This document shows, piece after piece, positions 1 to 5,001 of a DNA stretch of 5,001 bases (its first letter is position 1; the number at the start of each line of letters is the position of its first letter). Source of the stretch: Candidatus Omnitrophica bacterium CG1_02_40_15 (GTDB taxonomy: Bacteria > Omnitrophota > Gorgyraeia > Gorgyraeales > Gorgyraeaceae). The stretch spans positions 1 to 5,001 of the forward strand of contig MNVP01000030.1 in assembly GCA_001871815.1 (NCBI GenBank). The letters run 5' to 3'. The notes beneath the pieces are model-generated. The model had not been told where the DNA came from and ran no database searches. It was given only the letters and a program-made list of their open reading frames with translations. The translations under genes were made by a program, and so were the position numbers.

Positions 1-23
1 AATAAATTAGTCAACTTATCTAA

Positions 24-143
24 AAAAGGGAAATTTTATATGAAAAAATAAAACAGTTTGCTTCATTTTTTAATAGAGTAACAGGGGGTAGGATAAGAAT
101 AATACCTGGCGACGCATGGGGTTATCTCCCTCAAAAAGAAACA
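24..143 (+). other. Probable N-terminal coding extension of the VWA-metallopeptidase gene
   Basis: The frame of the downstream gene stays open from 24, after a stop at 21-23, and reads like protein: it includes FFNRVTGGRIRIIPGDAWGY, which runs directly into the HExxH domain. No ATG, GTG or TTG occurs in this frame before 144. In the neighbouring frame an ATG at 40 has AAGGG at 26-30 with 9 bases of spacing, and reads ATG-AAA-AAA-TAA. One more A in the run at 43-48 would turn this into MKKIKQFASFF and join it to the main frame. The alternatives are that an upstream gene (frame 1, NKLVNLSKKGKFYMKK then stop at 49-51) is fused through the same indel, that slippage on the A-run makes the full product, or that ATT at 33 is used. 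Coding potential is judged by eye only. Confidence 0.6.
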
Positions 144-2432
144 TTGGTGTATAACATAATGGATATTTTAACAACGGATCTTGATGAATTGATAGCAAAC
201 GGCATTCACGAAGGCATGCATCGCTACGGAACGCGATATACAGATTTTTTACCTTTTTTAGATAAGTTGACTAATTTATTGTTTAATGTCCAAGAGGACG
301 TTACTATAGAAAGATGGGCAGGGTTATTGATGTTAGGCGCTAGCCAGCTATTACATGAAAGCAATGAGCGCATTAGTAATTCGGAAGGCTGGCTCGAAAA
401 TCACTTTGGAGACAATATCCCGGAACATATAAAGTTTGCGTTCGGCATATTATATTATGGGACATTTGGAGAACTCCCTGGGATTATGCAAGGTAAAGCA
501 AGAGAGGAGTTAGAAAAAGATGATGTCAAAGAAGCGCTTAATGAAACATTTGACTGTATTCCAAAGATACAGGATGAAGCAGGCAATATAAGCGTTAATA
601 AAGAACCAACACCTATGGAAATAACAAGAGCTGCAAAGATGAGGGTCGATATTATGCGTGAGAAAATACTGCCGATATATAAAAGATTATTGATGGAAAG
701 AATAGAACAGCTATTGCGAGAAGGGAAATTTGAATTAGGGTGTTCTGGAGAAACTGGCGGCGAGGAAATAGACCTGGACAGCCTTCCTCCTGAGATACGC
801 CAAAAGCTTGAAAAAGAACTGGAAAAATTTAGCCAGGAATTAGACGATAAGACCAAGGAAACTTCTCCTGATTGGCAAAGAGCTCAAAAGGAAAAACAAG
901 ATGCAGGAAATAAAAAACGCCTTTTGGCGCAGCAAGGAAAAGCTGATAAATTAACTGATGAAAGGCTAAAAAGAGAAGAAGAGGGAAGGCGCCTTTCAGA
1001 CCATGAGAGATTCGCCCGTTTGAAGAATTATATGGGTTCTCTGAAAAGTTGTTTTAACGAGTATCAACTTAATCTTGATGTTGTAAAGCGCCTTGTCCAT
1101 ACCCTTACCGGGCAAATGGCAAATATCATCAGGGAAAATGCAAAACCAAAATGGGTAGGAGGCCTTAAAAAAGGTAAGGATATTGACTGGGACAGGTTTT
1201 TCATATCCAGCATGTCAGGTTTTACAGATGATAGATATTGGAGAGACCGCATTATTCCTACACAGCGCTCAATAAAATTTACACTGGTAATTGATGAGAG
1301 CGGAAGCATGCATGGCGAACGCGGCGAAAACGCGCTTCTTGCAAGTATTGTATTTATGGACACCCTGCATAATTTAGGCATTGATTTTAATGTTAGAGGA
1401 TTTGGCCCTACTACATATCTGCACAAGGCCTTCAGAAATCAAAAGATACCAGGCAAGATAAATTCCTATGATACCATAAGCCAGAGAGACAGTTTAATAA
1501 AAGAATTAGTGGAGTCAATGGCAACTGGAATTGCGACTGCGGACGGCGATGCATTGCAGGCAGCAATTGAAGATACGCTGAAGCATGGCGCAGAACATAA
1601 TATTATTATAGTAATTACCGACGGTGAAGGAAATAGTGGAATTCCTATTTCAGAGGCATTAGAAAATGCGGAAAAACAAGGGATAAAAGTCATTGGCATA
1701 GGCATAGGAGAAGGCATTGAATATGTGGCAAAGAATTACAAACATTATATCCAGATCCCTGATATTGAAATGCTGCCCATTGAGTTTAAGCATATCCTAA
1801 GAAAAGAAATAGAATCCTTATCTATGAATCTTTCGCGGGGCAGCGTTGACGAAATCAGAGAGACGCACCCTGCTATTAACAAAGCTGCAAACGCAGGAAA
1901 TATGTTTGCAGTGTTGCCTGAGCAGATAAAAGATTTGCCACATATTGACAATGAAGAGCTGGCTGATATATTTATGGATAATCTTATAGACATTGCCGAT
2001 AGAAACAAAACAAGGACTGAACTAATCCAAAAGCTTAATGACCCTATTTTTAAAAAGAATCTCTTACAGGGATTTATGTTAATGCAAGAATCTCTTTTAA
2101 GAAATCCTGCATCTTGGGAAAAGCCAGTGCGTTTATGTATTGTAGTTGAAGATACGGGGTTGCCTACAATTGTATTTAAGGACCCGTATAATAATCTTAT
2201 TGCTCACGCAGGAAAAGGCAGAAAAACTGATACGCCTTATGTGTCAATATACGCAGGCTATAATTCTCTAAAAGAGGCCTTAAAAACAAATAAAGAAGAC
2301 AGTTTTAAAGAAATAGTCAGTCATGAAATAAGAGACATTGAGAGGGGTTATCATATAGATGAACCAATTACTGAAGCAAACGAGCTATACAAAAATATCA
2401 TATCTCAATGTACACTACAACTATCGCTATAA
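144..2432 (+). CDS. HExxH metallopeptidase-like / CobT-like VWA domain protein
   Basis: The product is 762 residues counted from TTG 144, but the true start is probably further upstream: no start candidate here (TTG 144, GTG 147, ATG 159) has a Shine-Dalgarno sequence, and the domain begins before it. Residues 22-26 are HEGMH, a zincin HExxH motif. About 25 residues later comes QEDVTIER (50-57), matching the 'EDxRIE' position that supplies a third zinc ligand in metallopeptidase domains linked to VWA proteins. Residues about 205-300 are a charged, probably coiled-coil linker. Residues about 375-555 are a VWA domain with a full MIDAS: DESGS at 384-388, T461 or T465 before ADGDAL, and D493 in ITDGEG. 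ADGDAL followed by ITDG resembles cobaltochelatase CobT. The C-terminal 200 residues are unrecognised and contain HEIRDIE (727-733). No signal peptide is visible. Related proteins partner a MoxR-type AAA+ ATPase; none is visible here. A role in cobalt chelation is not supported, and protein remodelling or proteolysis is inferred. Confidence 0.85.
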   Translation: MVYNIMDILTTDLDELIANGIHEGMHRYGTRYTDFLPFLDKLTNLLFNVQEDVTIERWAGLLMLGASQLLHESNERISNSEGWLENHFGDNIPEHIKFAFGILYYGTFGELPGIMQGKAREELEKDDVKEALNETFDCIPKIQDEAGNISVNKEPTPMEITRAAKMRVDIMREKILPIYKRLLMERIEQLLREGKFELGCSGETGGEEIDLDSLPPEIRQKLEKELEKFSQELDDKTKETSPDWQRAQKEKQDAGNKKRLLAQQGKADKLTDERLKREEEGRRLSDHERFARLKNYMGSLKSCFNEYQLNLDVVKRLVHTLTGQMANIIRENAKPKWVGGLKKGKDIDWDRFFISSMSGFTDDRYWRDRIIPTQRSIKFTLVIDESGSMHGERGENALLASIVFMDTLHNLGIDFNVRGFGPTTYLHKAFRNQKIPGKINSYDTISQRDSLIKELVESMATGIATADGDALQAAIEDTLKHGAEHNIIIVITDGEGNSGIPISEALENAEKQGIKVIGIGIGEGIEYVAKNYKHYIQIPDIEMLPIEFKHILRKEIESLSMNLSRGSVDEIRETHPAINKAANAGNMFAVLPEQIKDLPHIDNEELADIFMDNLIDIADRNKTRTELIQKLNDPIFKKNLLQGFMLMQESLLRNPASWEKPVRLCIVVEDTGLPTIVFKDPYNNLIAHAGKGRKTDTPYVSIYAGYNSLKEALKTNKEDSFKEIVSHEIRDIERGYHIDEPITEANELYKNIISQCTLQLSL

Positions 2433-2479
2433 ATAAATTAGCTCCCTGGCATGGGAAAAGTGGCTTTTTTGTATATTTT

Positions 2480-3829
2480 ATGAAGAATCTATATAAGACA
2501 TTTAACATAGCTTTTTTATTTATTCTAATAGGGGCGATAGCGTGTCAGTATGCCTATTGCCTAAGAGTTTCTAGTTCTTTTCAAGGAAGAGAAACTAAGG
2601 ATTTCTGCAAAAAAGCCCTAGAAATATACTGGGATAAATTGCTTAGAGATTTTATAAATAAAGGGCAATACCCATTTGATTATGAAGCATCCACGTTACT
2701 ATGCAACTTTGAATTTATAAAAAGAATATTAAAAGGAGAAACGGTAATGCCCCCAGAAATAGAAATTCATCCAAGCTCAAGGTGTAATAAGTTCTGTCGA
2801 TACTGCATAGGAAATGATGGAAGAGGAGAGCCGGGCTTACTGTTAGAAAGAGATGTTTTTCTAAGCTTAGTAGAAGATGCGCATGCATATAACTCGATGC
2901 AAGTTAATCCTGATTTACGTATAAGAAGATTACGATTTACTGGAATTAGAGGCGAGCCATTGGTTAATCCAGCAACTACAGAGGCGATGCAGAAAGCAAT
3001 TGACTATGGGTTTGAGGTAGGACTTGTGACTAATGGGATTTTACTTACAGATAAAGTTAGACAAGTCATAGTTAAAGGTAAGTTTATTCAAATAAGTTTA
3101 AATGCTGCAACTCCTGAAACATTTAGCAGGGACTCACATGTTACAGCTAATATTTTTTATAAAACTGTAGATAATGTAAAAAAATTGGTTAAATTAAAGC
3201 GTGAAATGAGGACAAATCTTGAGATAGGCCTATCGTTTGTCATAACTACAGAAAATTATAAAGAAATTCCAGAATTTGTTCGACTGGCTAAAGAACTTGA
3301 GGTAGATTATGCCAGGTTACGGGCGCCAGAAGGAAGCATTACAGGCACTATCTCAAATGTTCAATGGAAAGAAATTGATGCATATCTGGAAGAATTGAAA
3401 AAATTAGAAGACAGTAGCTTTAAAATACTATTAACTGATGCGACGGAGAAAGGGGTATTTACCCCAGATTTTAAATTCTGTCCTGCGCATTCTTTGTTAG
3501 GTTTTATTGGGCCTGATCATAATATTTATCCTTGCACTCATGTTGAGCATAGAGCTCATAGAAGCTTCGGTAGCCTTAAAATAGCATCTTTTCAAGATAT
3601 CTGGGGGAGCCAAGCAAGGAAAAAGTTTATTCAGGAATTTAACCCACAAGAGATGTGCCCAAGCTGCCTGACAGGCCAATCTCGCCTTAATAGGTTTTTA
3701 ATTTTTCTGATGCAAGAATACAATAGAGACTCAGGTTTTCTGCAATGGTTAGAAAAATGGGTTAAAGATTATAAACATCTGCAGCCAAAAACATTTGTTG
3801 GATCAATAGCCGCAAGCACCAGCCTATAA
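2480..3829 (+). CDS. Radical SAM enzyme with auxiliary-cluster cysteines and signal-like N-terminus
   Basis: The product is 449 residues from ATG 2480. The [4Fe-4S]-SAM motif CNKFCRYC gives C102, C106 and C109. GEP at 158-160 is the usual SAM-binding glycine motif, although the segment reads IRGEP with Arg in place of the common first Gly. LVTNG and ISLNAATPE fit later strands of the radical SAM barrel. C334, C352, C393 and C396 (the last two in CPSC) fit one auxiliary Fe-S cluster, as in twitch or shortened SPASM domains. The substrate is unknown; peptide modification is the commonest role of such relatives. ATG 2480 was chosen because it gives a classic signal-like start: basic MKNLYK, a hydrophobic core from about 8 to 25, then AYCLRVSS. 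ATG 2408 adds 24 residues, overlaps the upstream gene and lacks a ribosome binding site. ATG 2747 has a perfect one and would give a 360-residue cytoplasmic form. The gene is probably co-transcribed with the VWA gene. Confidence 0.85.
   Translation: MKNLYKTFNIAFLFILIGAIACQYAYCLRVSSSFQGRETKDFCKKALEIYWDKLLRDFINKGQYPFDYEASTLLCNFEFIKRILKGETVMPPEIEIHPSSRCNKFCRYCIGNDGRGEPGLLLERDVFLSLVEDAHAYNSMQVNPDLRIRRLRFTGIRGEPLVNPATTEAMQKAIDYGFEVGLVTNGILLTDKVRQVIVKGKFIQISLNAATPETFSRDSHVTANIFYKTVDNVKKLVKLKREMRTNLEIGLSFVITTENYKEIPEFVRLAKELEVDYARLRAPEGSITGTISNVQWKEIDAYLEELKKLEDSSFKILLTDATEKGVFTPDFKFCPAHSLLGFIGPDHNIYPCTHVEHRAHRSFGSLKIASFQDIWGSQARKKFIQEFNPQEMCPSCLTGQSRLNRFLIFLMQEYNRDSGFLQWLEKWVKDYKHLQPKTFVGSIAASTSL
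2733..2749 (+). promoter_or_regulatory. Strong internal ribosome binding site and ATG within the radical SAM gene
   Basis: AAGGAG (2733-2738) lies 8 bases before an in-frame ATG at 2747. This is the best Shine-Dalgarno arrangement in the window, whereas the upstream starts at 2408 and 2480 have none. Initiation here gives MPPEIEIHPSS followed by the CxxxCxxC motif, so it keeps the whole catalytic core and drops the signal-like segment. It may equally reflect codons for the conserved 'KGE' that precedes this core in many radical SAM proteins. Confidence 0.45.
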
Positions 3830-3842
3830 AGCCAAAACCTCC

Positions 3843-3878
3843 AATAGCAGCCGTCCTATTTAGGGACATCCTGCTATT
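3843..3878. repeat. Two-part hairpin after the radical SAM gene
   Basis: AATAGCAG (3843-3850) pairs perfectly with CTGCTATT (3871-3878). Inside it GTCC (3853-3856) pairs with GGAC (3864-3867), leaving a small internal loop and a 7-base apical loop. It starts 14 bases after the stop codon. No T-run follows in either direction, so it is not a canonical intrinsic terminator. It could be a factor-dependent terminator, an RNA 3'-end stabiliser, or a REP-like element. Confidence 0.55.
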
Positions 3879-3892
3879 CAACATCTAACATC

Positions 3893-3921
3893 TTGCAGGC
3901 CAGTATAAAAAGTAATATAAT
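3893..3921 (+). promoter_or_regulatory. Sigma70-type promoter for the PilZ gene
   Basis: TTGCAG (3893-3898) serves as the -35, followed by a 17-base spacer and a perfect TATAAT -10 (3916-3921). The expected transcript start is about 3928, which leaves roughly three bases before ATG 3931. The -35 matches only TTG of the consensus, so the call rests on the -10 and the spacing. No operator is recognisable. Confidence 0.55.
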
Positions 3922-3930
3922 ATTTCTATC

Positions 3931-4404
3931 ATGCAAAAGGATTCTAATCATTTGCAAATAATAGAACGCCGTCATTTTATCCGGCATCCATTGTCCCTAC
4001 CTCTTGCTTACAAGGTTATTAAGCCGGGATTAAGCAAGGGCCATGAAGACATGCGGTCTGAAACGATTAATGTAAGCATAGGGGGCTTATTGTTTCCGGC
4101 AAAACATCCTGTTGAGCCCAATTCTATGATTGCAATAAAAATGCCTTTTGAAGATAAGATATTCAACATTAAGGCAAAAGTTATCCGCTGCGTTAATAAT
4201 CCAGAGACAAAATTTTATGATATAGCTGTAAGTTTTTTCAGGATTAACGAAGCTTTTAAAACAAAAATGATTGAGCAAATTTATCTTATTGCAGAATACC
4301 GCAATTTGCTTACCTTACAATCTGGCAAAGAGGTTTCTCTTGAAGAAGCGTCGCGTAAATGGATAAAACGGTATTCAGAGCGCTTCAAAAGGCTTTACTG
4401 GTAG
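3931..4404 (+). CDS. PilZ domain protein, predicted c-di-GMP receptor
   Basis: The product is 157 residues, about right for a single PilZ domain plus a short tail. Both c-di-GMP binding motifs are present: RxxxR at 14-18 (RHFIR) and NxSxGG at 47-52 (NVSIGG), with a beta-rich body running to about residue 110 and including IKAKVIRC and YDIAVSFFRI. The protein is cytoplasmic and has no membrane segment or enzymatic domain, so it probably relays c-di-GMP level to an unknown partner. The tail (about 135-157) is basic and amphipathic and contains SLEEASRKWIKRYSERF, a candidate partner-binding helix. The start is ambiguous. ATG 3931 lies only a few bases after the predicted transcript start and would be leaderless. 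TTG 3952 has AAAAGG about 11 bases upstream and still keeps RxxxR. The gene has its own promoter and is separated from the radical SAM gene by a hairpin. Confidence 0.9.
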   Translation: MQKDSNHLQIIERRHFIRHPLSLPLAYKVIKPGLSKGHEDMRSETINVSIGGLLFPAKHPVEPNSMIAIKMPFEDKIFNIKAKVIRCVNNPETKFYDIAVSFFRINEAFKTKMIEQIYLIAEYRNLLTLQSGKEVSLEEASRKWIKRYSERFKRLYW

Positions 4405-4514
4405 AGATACCGCATTACATAGATACTTCTTATTCATTTCATCCATCTTTAAAAAATTCCTAAAATAATTTGAAAGAATTTAGCCTCCAGATGTGTCATG
4501 TATGGTAGGAGATG

Positions 4515-4552
4515 AGATTGCTTCGGACGCTAATAGCGGCCTCGCAATGACA
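4515..4552. repeat. Imperfect palindromic intergenic repeat element
   Basis: ATTGC (4517-4521) pairs with GCAAT (4544-4548). After a 3x2 internal loop, GG (4525-4526) pairs with CC (4540-4541). After one mismatch, CGCT (4528-4531) pairs with AGCG (4535-4538) around a 3-base loop. The arms GAGATTGCTTCG and CTCGCAATGACA resemble a short palindromic repeat that I recall from intergenic regions of many bacterial and metagenomic genomes. I cannot confirm copy number from one window. Confidence 0.5.
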
Positions 4553-4573
4553 AGGGGCGGAACAGAAATAGAG

Positions 4574-4618
4574 TTATCCACAGCATTTACACATATTGAC
4601 GTAACTCATTTATCCATA
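4574..4618 (+). promoter_or_regulatory. DnaA-box-like cluster
   Basis: TTATCCACA at 4574-4582 is a perfect match to the DnaA box TTATNCACA. ATTTACACA at 4585-4593 matches at 7 of 9 positions, one helical turn away. TTATCCATA at 4610-4618 matches at 8 of 9, in the same orientation and 36 bases from the first. AT-rich sequence follows (4617-4670). No dnaA, dnaN or rpmH is nearby, so an origin is not claimed. Chance occurrence remains possible. Confidence 0.3.
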
Positions 4619-4638
4619 TATACTTATGGCTATTTTTT
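4614..4638 (+). terminator. Weak terminator-like hairpin with T-run
   Basis: CCATA (4614-4618) pairs with TATGG (4625-4629) around a 6-base loop, followed by CTATTTTTT (4630-4638). The stem is short and AT-rich, so it would be weak. Its position in the convergent gap suits termination of the PilZ transcript. The T-run also encodes the last lysines of the minus-strand coding-like tail, so it may be coincidental. Confidence 0.25.
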
Positions 4639-4770
4639 AAATATATCCAAGTTAACATAAGATACATTATAGGCGCTTTGGCTTGCATCAAAAGGGCTCG
4701 GTTTATATGGCTTCAACTGCTCTTTCCTGGCTATATCTGGATTAATACGATTTGGTAGGATTTTATATAA
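4630..4770 (-). pseudogene. Coding-like tail in shifted frame, probable 3' end of the minus-strand gene
   Basis: Downstream of the stop at 4763-4765, another minus-strand frame is open from 4770 to a TAG at 4630-4632. It reads like protein, including ILPNRINPDIARKEQLKPYK and SAYNVSYVNLDIFKK. It has no ATG, GTG or TTG start at its head; its frame is closed by a stop at 4771-4773. Dropping a single base around 4766 (ATT-ATA-[T]-AAA-ATC) would join it to the preceding frame. I infer that it is the original C-terminus, cut off by a one-base insertion, by assembly error, or less likely by a +1 programmed shift. Confidence 0.4.
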
Positions 4771-5001
4771 TTAGTTTTTCTATCTCTGTTACAGCTTCGT
4801 TAATCAAGCGCGCTTTAGCCCATATTTTTTGTTTATCATCTAGCGTTTCTCCAAGTCCTTGCAACACATTGCGACTAGTATAATTTTTCTTTATAAACGA
4901 AACTGCTGATTTAAGGTACTCTTGCTTGCTTTTTCCTGTGCGCTCCTGTATAAGCGCGTCGCTTAAAGAATAGCCTGCCTTTAAAAAATACCAGCTGTCA
5001 T
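4763..5001 (-). CDS. C-terminal part of an unrecognised protein (partial at window edge)
   Basis: A frame open from the right edge encodes 78 residues before the TAA at 4763-4765. The 5' end lies outside the window. It includes WYFLKAGYSLSDALIQERTG, then VLQGLGETLDDKQKIWAKAR and ends EIEKLII. Its composition is that of a soluble, helical, charged protein, with no membrane segment, Cys cluster or catalytic motif visible. I do not recognise the family. The other two minus-strand frames have stops within this stretch. The gene converges on the PilZ gene. Coding-like sequence continues in a shifted frame to 4630, so this C-terminus may be artificially short. Confidence 0.6.
   Translation of the reverse strand, partial: DSWYFLKAGYSLSDALIQERTGKSKQEYLKSAVSFIKKNYTSRNVLQGLGETLDDKQKIWAKARLINEAVTEIEKLII

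Larger units (their letters stand above)
4405..4629. other. Non-coding convergent intergenic region
   Basis: No convincing reading frame is present on either strand between the PilZ stop and the coding-like sequence of the minus-strand gene. The first 90 bases are AT-rich and featureless to my eye. The rest holds the palindromic element, the DnaA-box-like 9-mers and part of a weak terminator-like hairpin, each listed separately. Confidence 0.6.

Noticed and set aside
455..2008. Several minus-strand open frames opposite the VWA gene (455-856, 1064-1426, 1466-1717, 1745-2008)
   Set aside because: They are antisense shadows with low-complexity Ser/Ile/Leu-rich products, no ribosome binding sites and no motifs, while the plus strand has clear domain signatures.
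2322..2354. HEIRDIERGYH as a second active zinc protease site
   Set aside because: The second His of HExxH is absent (HEIRD), so catalysis is not supported; only a possible degenerate fold is reported.
144..2432. Assignment of the VWA gene as cobaltochelatase CobT
   Set aside because: Only the VWA end is CobT-like; the HExxH front and the C-terminal domain are extra and no cobalamin gene is nearby.
2441..2470. TCCC-TGGCAT-GGGA and AAAAG-TGG-CTTTT mini-hairpins followed by T6 after the VWA gene
   Set aside because: The stems are 4-5 bp with little stacking, and the next gene starts at once, so a real terminator is unlikely.
2408..2479. Start of the radical SAM gene at ATG 2408, overlapping the VWA gene by 25 bases
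   Set aside because: There is no Shine-Dalgarno, and the extra 24 residues precede what is otherwise a clean signal-like N-terminus beginning at ATG 2480. It remains possible.
2516..2563. Lipoprotein lipobox in LIGAIAC or QYAYC
   Set aside because: Residues before the Cys (AIA, YAY) fit the [LVI][AST][GA]C pattern poorly.
3497..4278. Short minus-strand frames at 3497-3679 and 4087-4278
   Set aside because: They lie opposite the conserved cysteine region of the radical SAM enzyme and the core of the PilZ domain and show no protein-like features.
4574..4670. Calling a chromosomal oriC
   Set aside because: Only one perfect DnaA box is present and no typical origin-linked gene is in the window.
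1..5001. CRISPR array, tRNA, rRNA, insertion sequence or riboswitch
   Set aside because: I saw no regularly spaced direct repeats, cloverleaf, transposase, terminal inverted repeats or recognisable aptamer.

Overview
AT-rich bacterial window carrying four genes. The likely source is an uncultured bacterium of the Candidatus Omnitrophota (OP3) type. That placement is an inference from three things: the mature start 'CLRVSSSF' after a signal-like peptide on an otherwise cytoplasmic-type enzyme, a PilZ protein with a conserved-looking C-terminal tail, and the HE-containing tail module on a VWA protein. No rRNA, tRNA or phylogenetic marker gene is present, so the placement is tentative.

Layout. 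Positions 1-143 hold the end of an upstream frame and an N-terminal extension of the first gene. That extension has no normal start codon in frame and is probably interrupted by a one-base indel in an A-run (43-48). Positions 144-2432 (+) encode a large protein joining an HExxH metallopeptidase-like domain, a charged linker, a CobT-like VWA (MIDAS) domain and a C-terminal domain of unknown role. Positions 2480-3829 (+) encode a radical SAM enzyme with one C-terminal cysteine set for an auxiliary cluster; it has a signal-like N-terminus and a strong internal ribosome binding site just before the catalytic core. A hairpin (3843-3878) and a well-spaced sigma70-type promoter (3893-3921) separate it from a PilZ c-di-GMP receptor gene (3931-4404, +) that is probably leaderless or starts at an alternative TTG.

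Downstream, 4405-4629 is non-coding and contains a palindromic element (4515-4552), a small cluster of DnaA-box-like 9-mers (4574-4618) and a weak terminator-like hairpin. A convergent, partial, unrecognised gene enters from the right edge on the minus strand (stop at 4763). Coding-like sequence continues in another frame down to 4630, which suggests a frameshifted 3' end.

How the genes may work together. The VWA-metallopeptidase and the radical SAM gene lie in the same direction with a 47-base gap or a 25-base overlap, so they are probably co-transcribed. CobT-like VWA proteins normally act with a MoxR-type AAA+ ATPase, which would be expected just upstream of the window. The PilZ gene has its own promoter and looks like a separate unit linked to c-di-GMP signalling.
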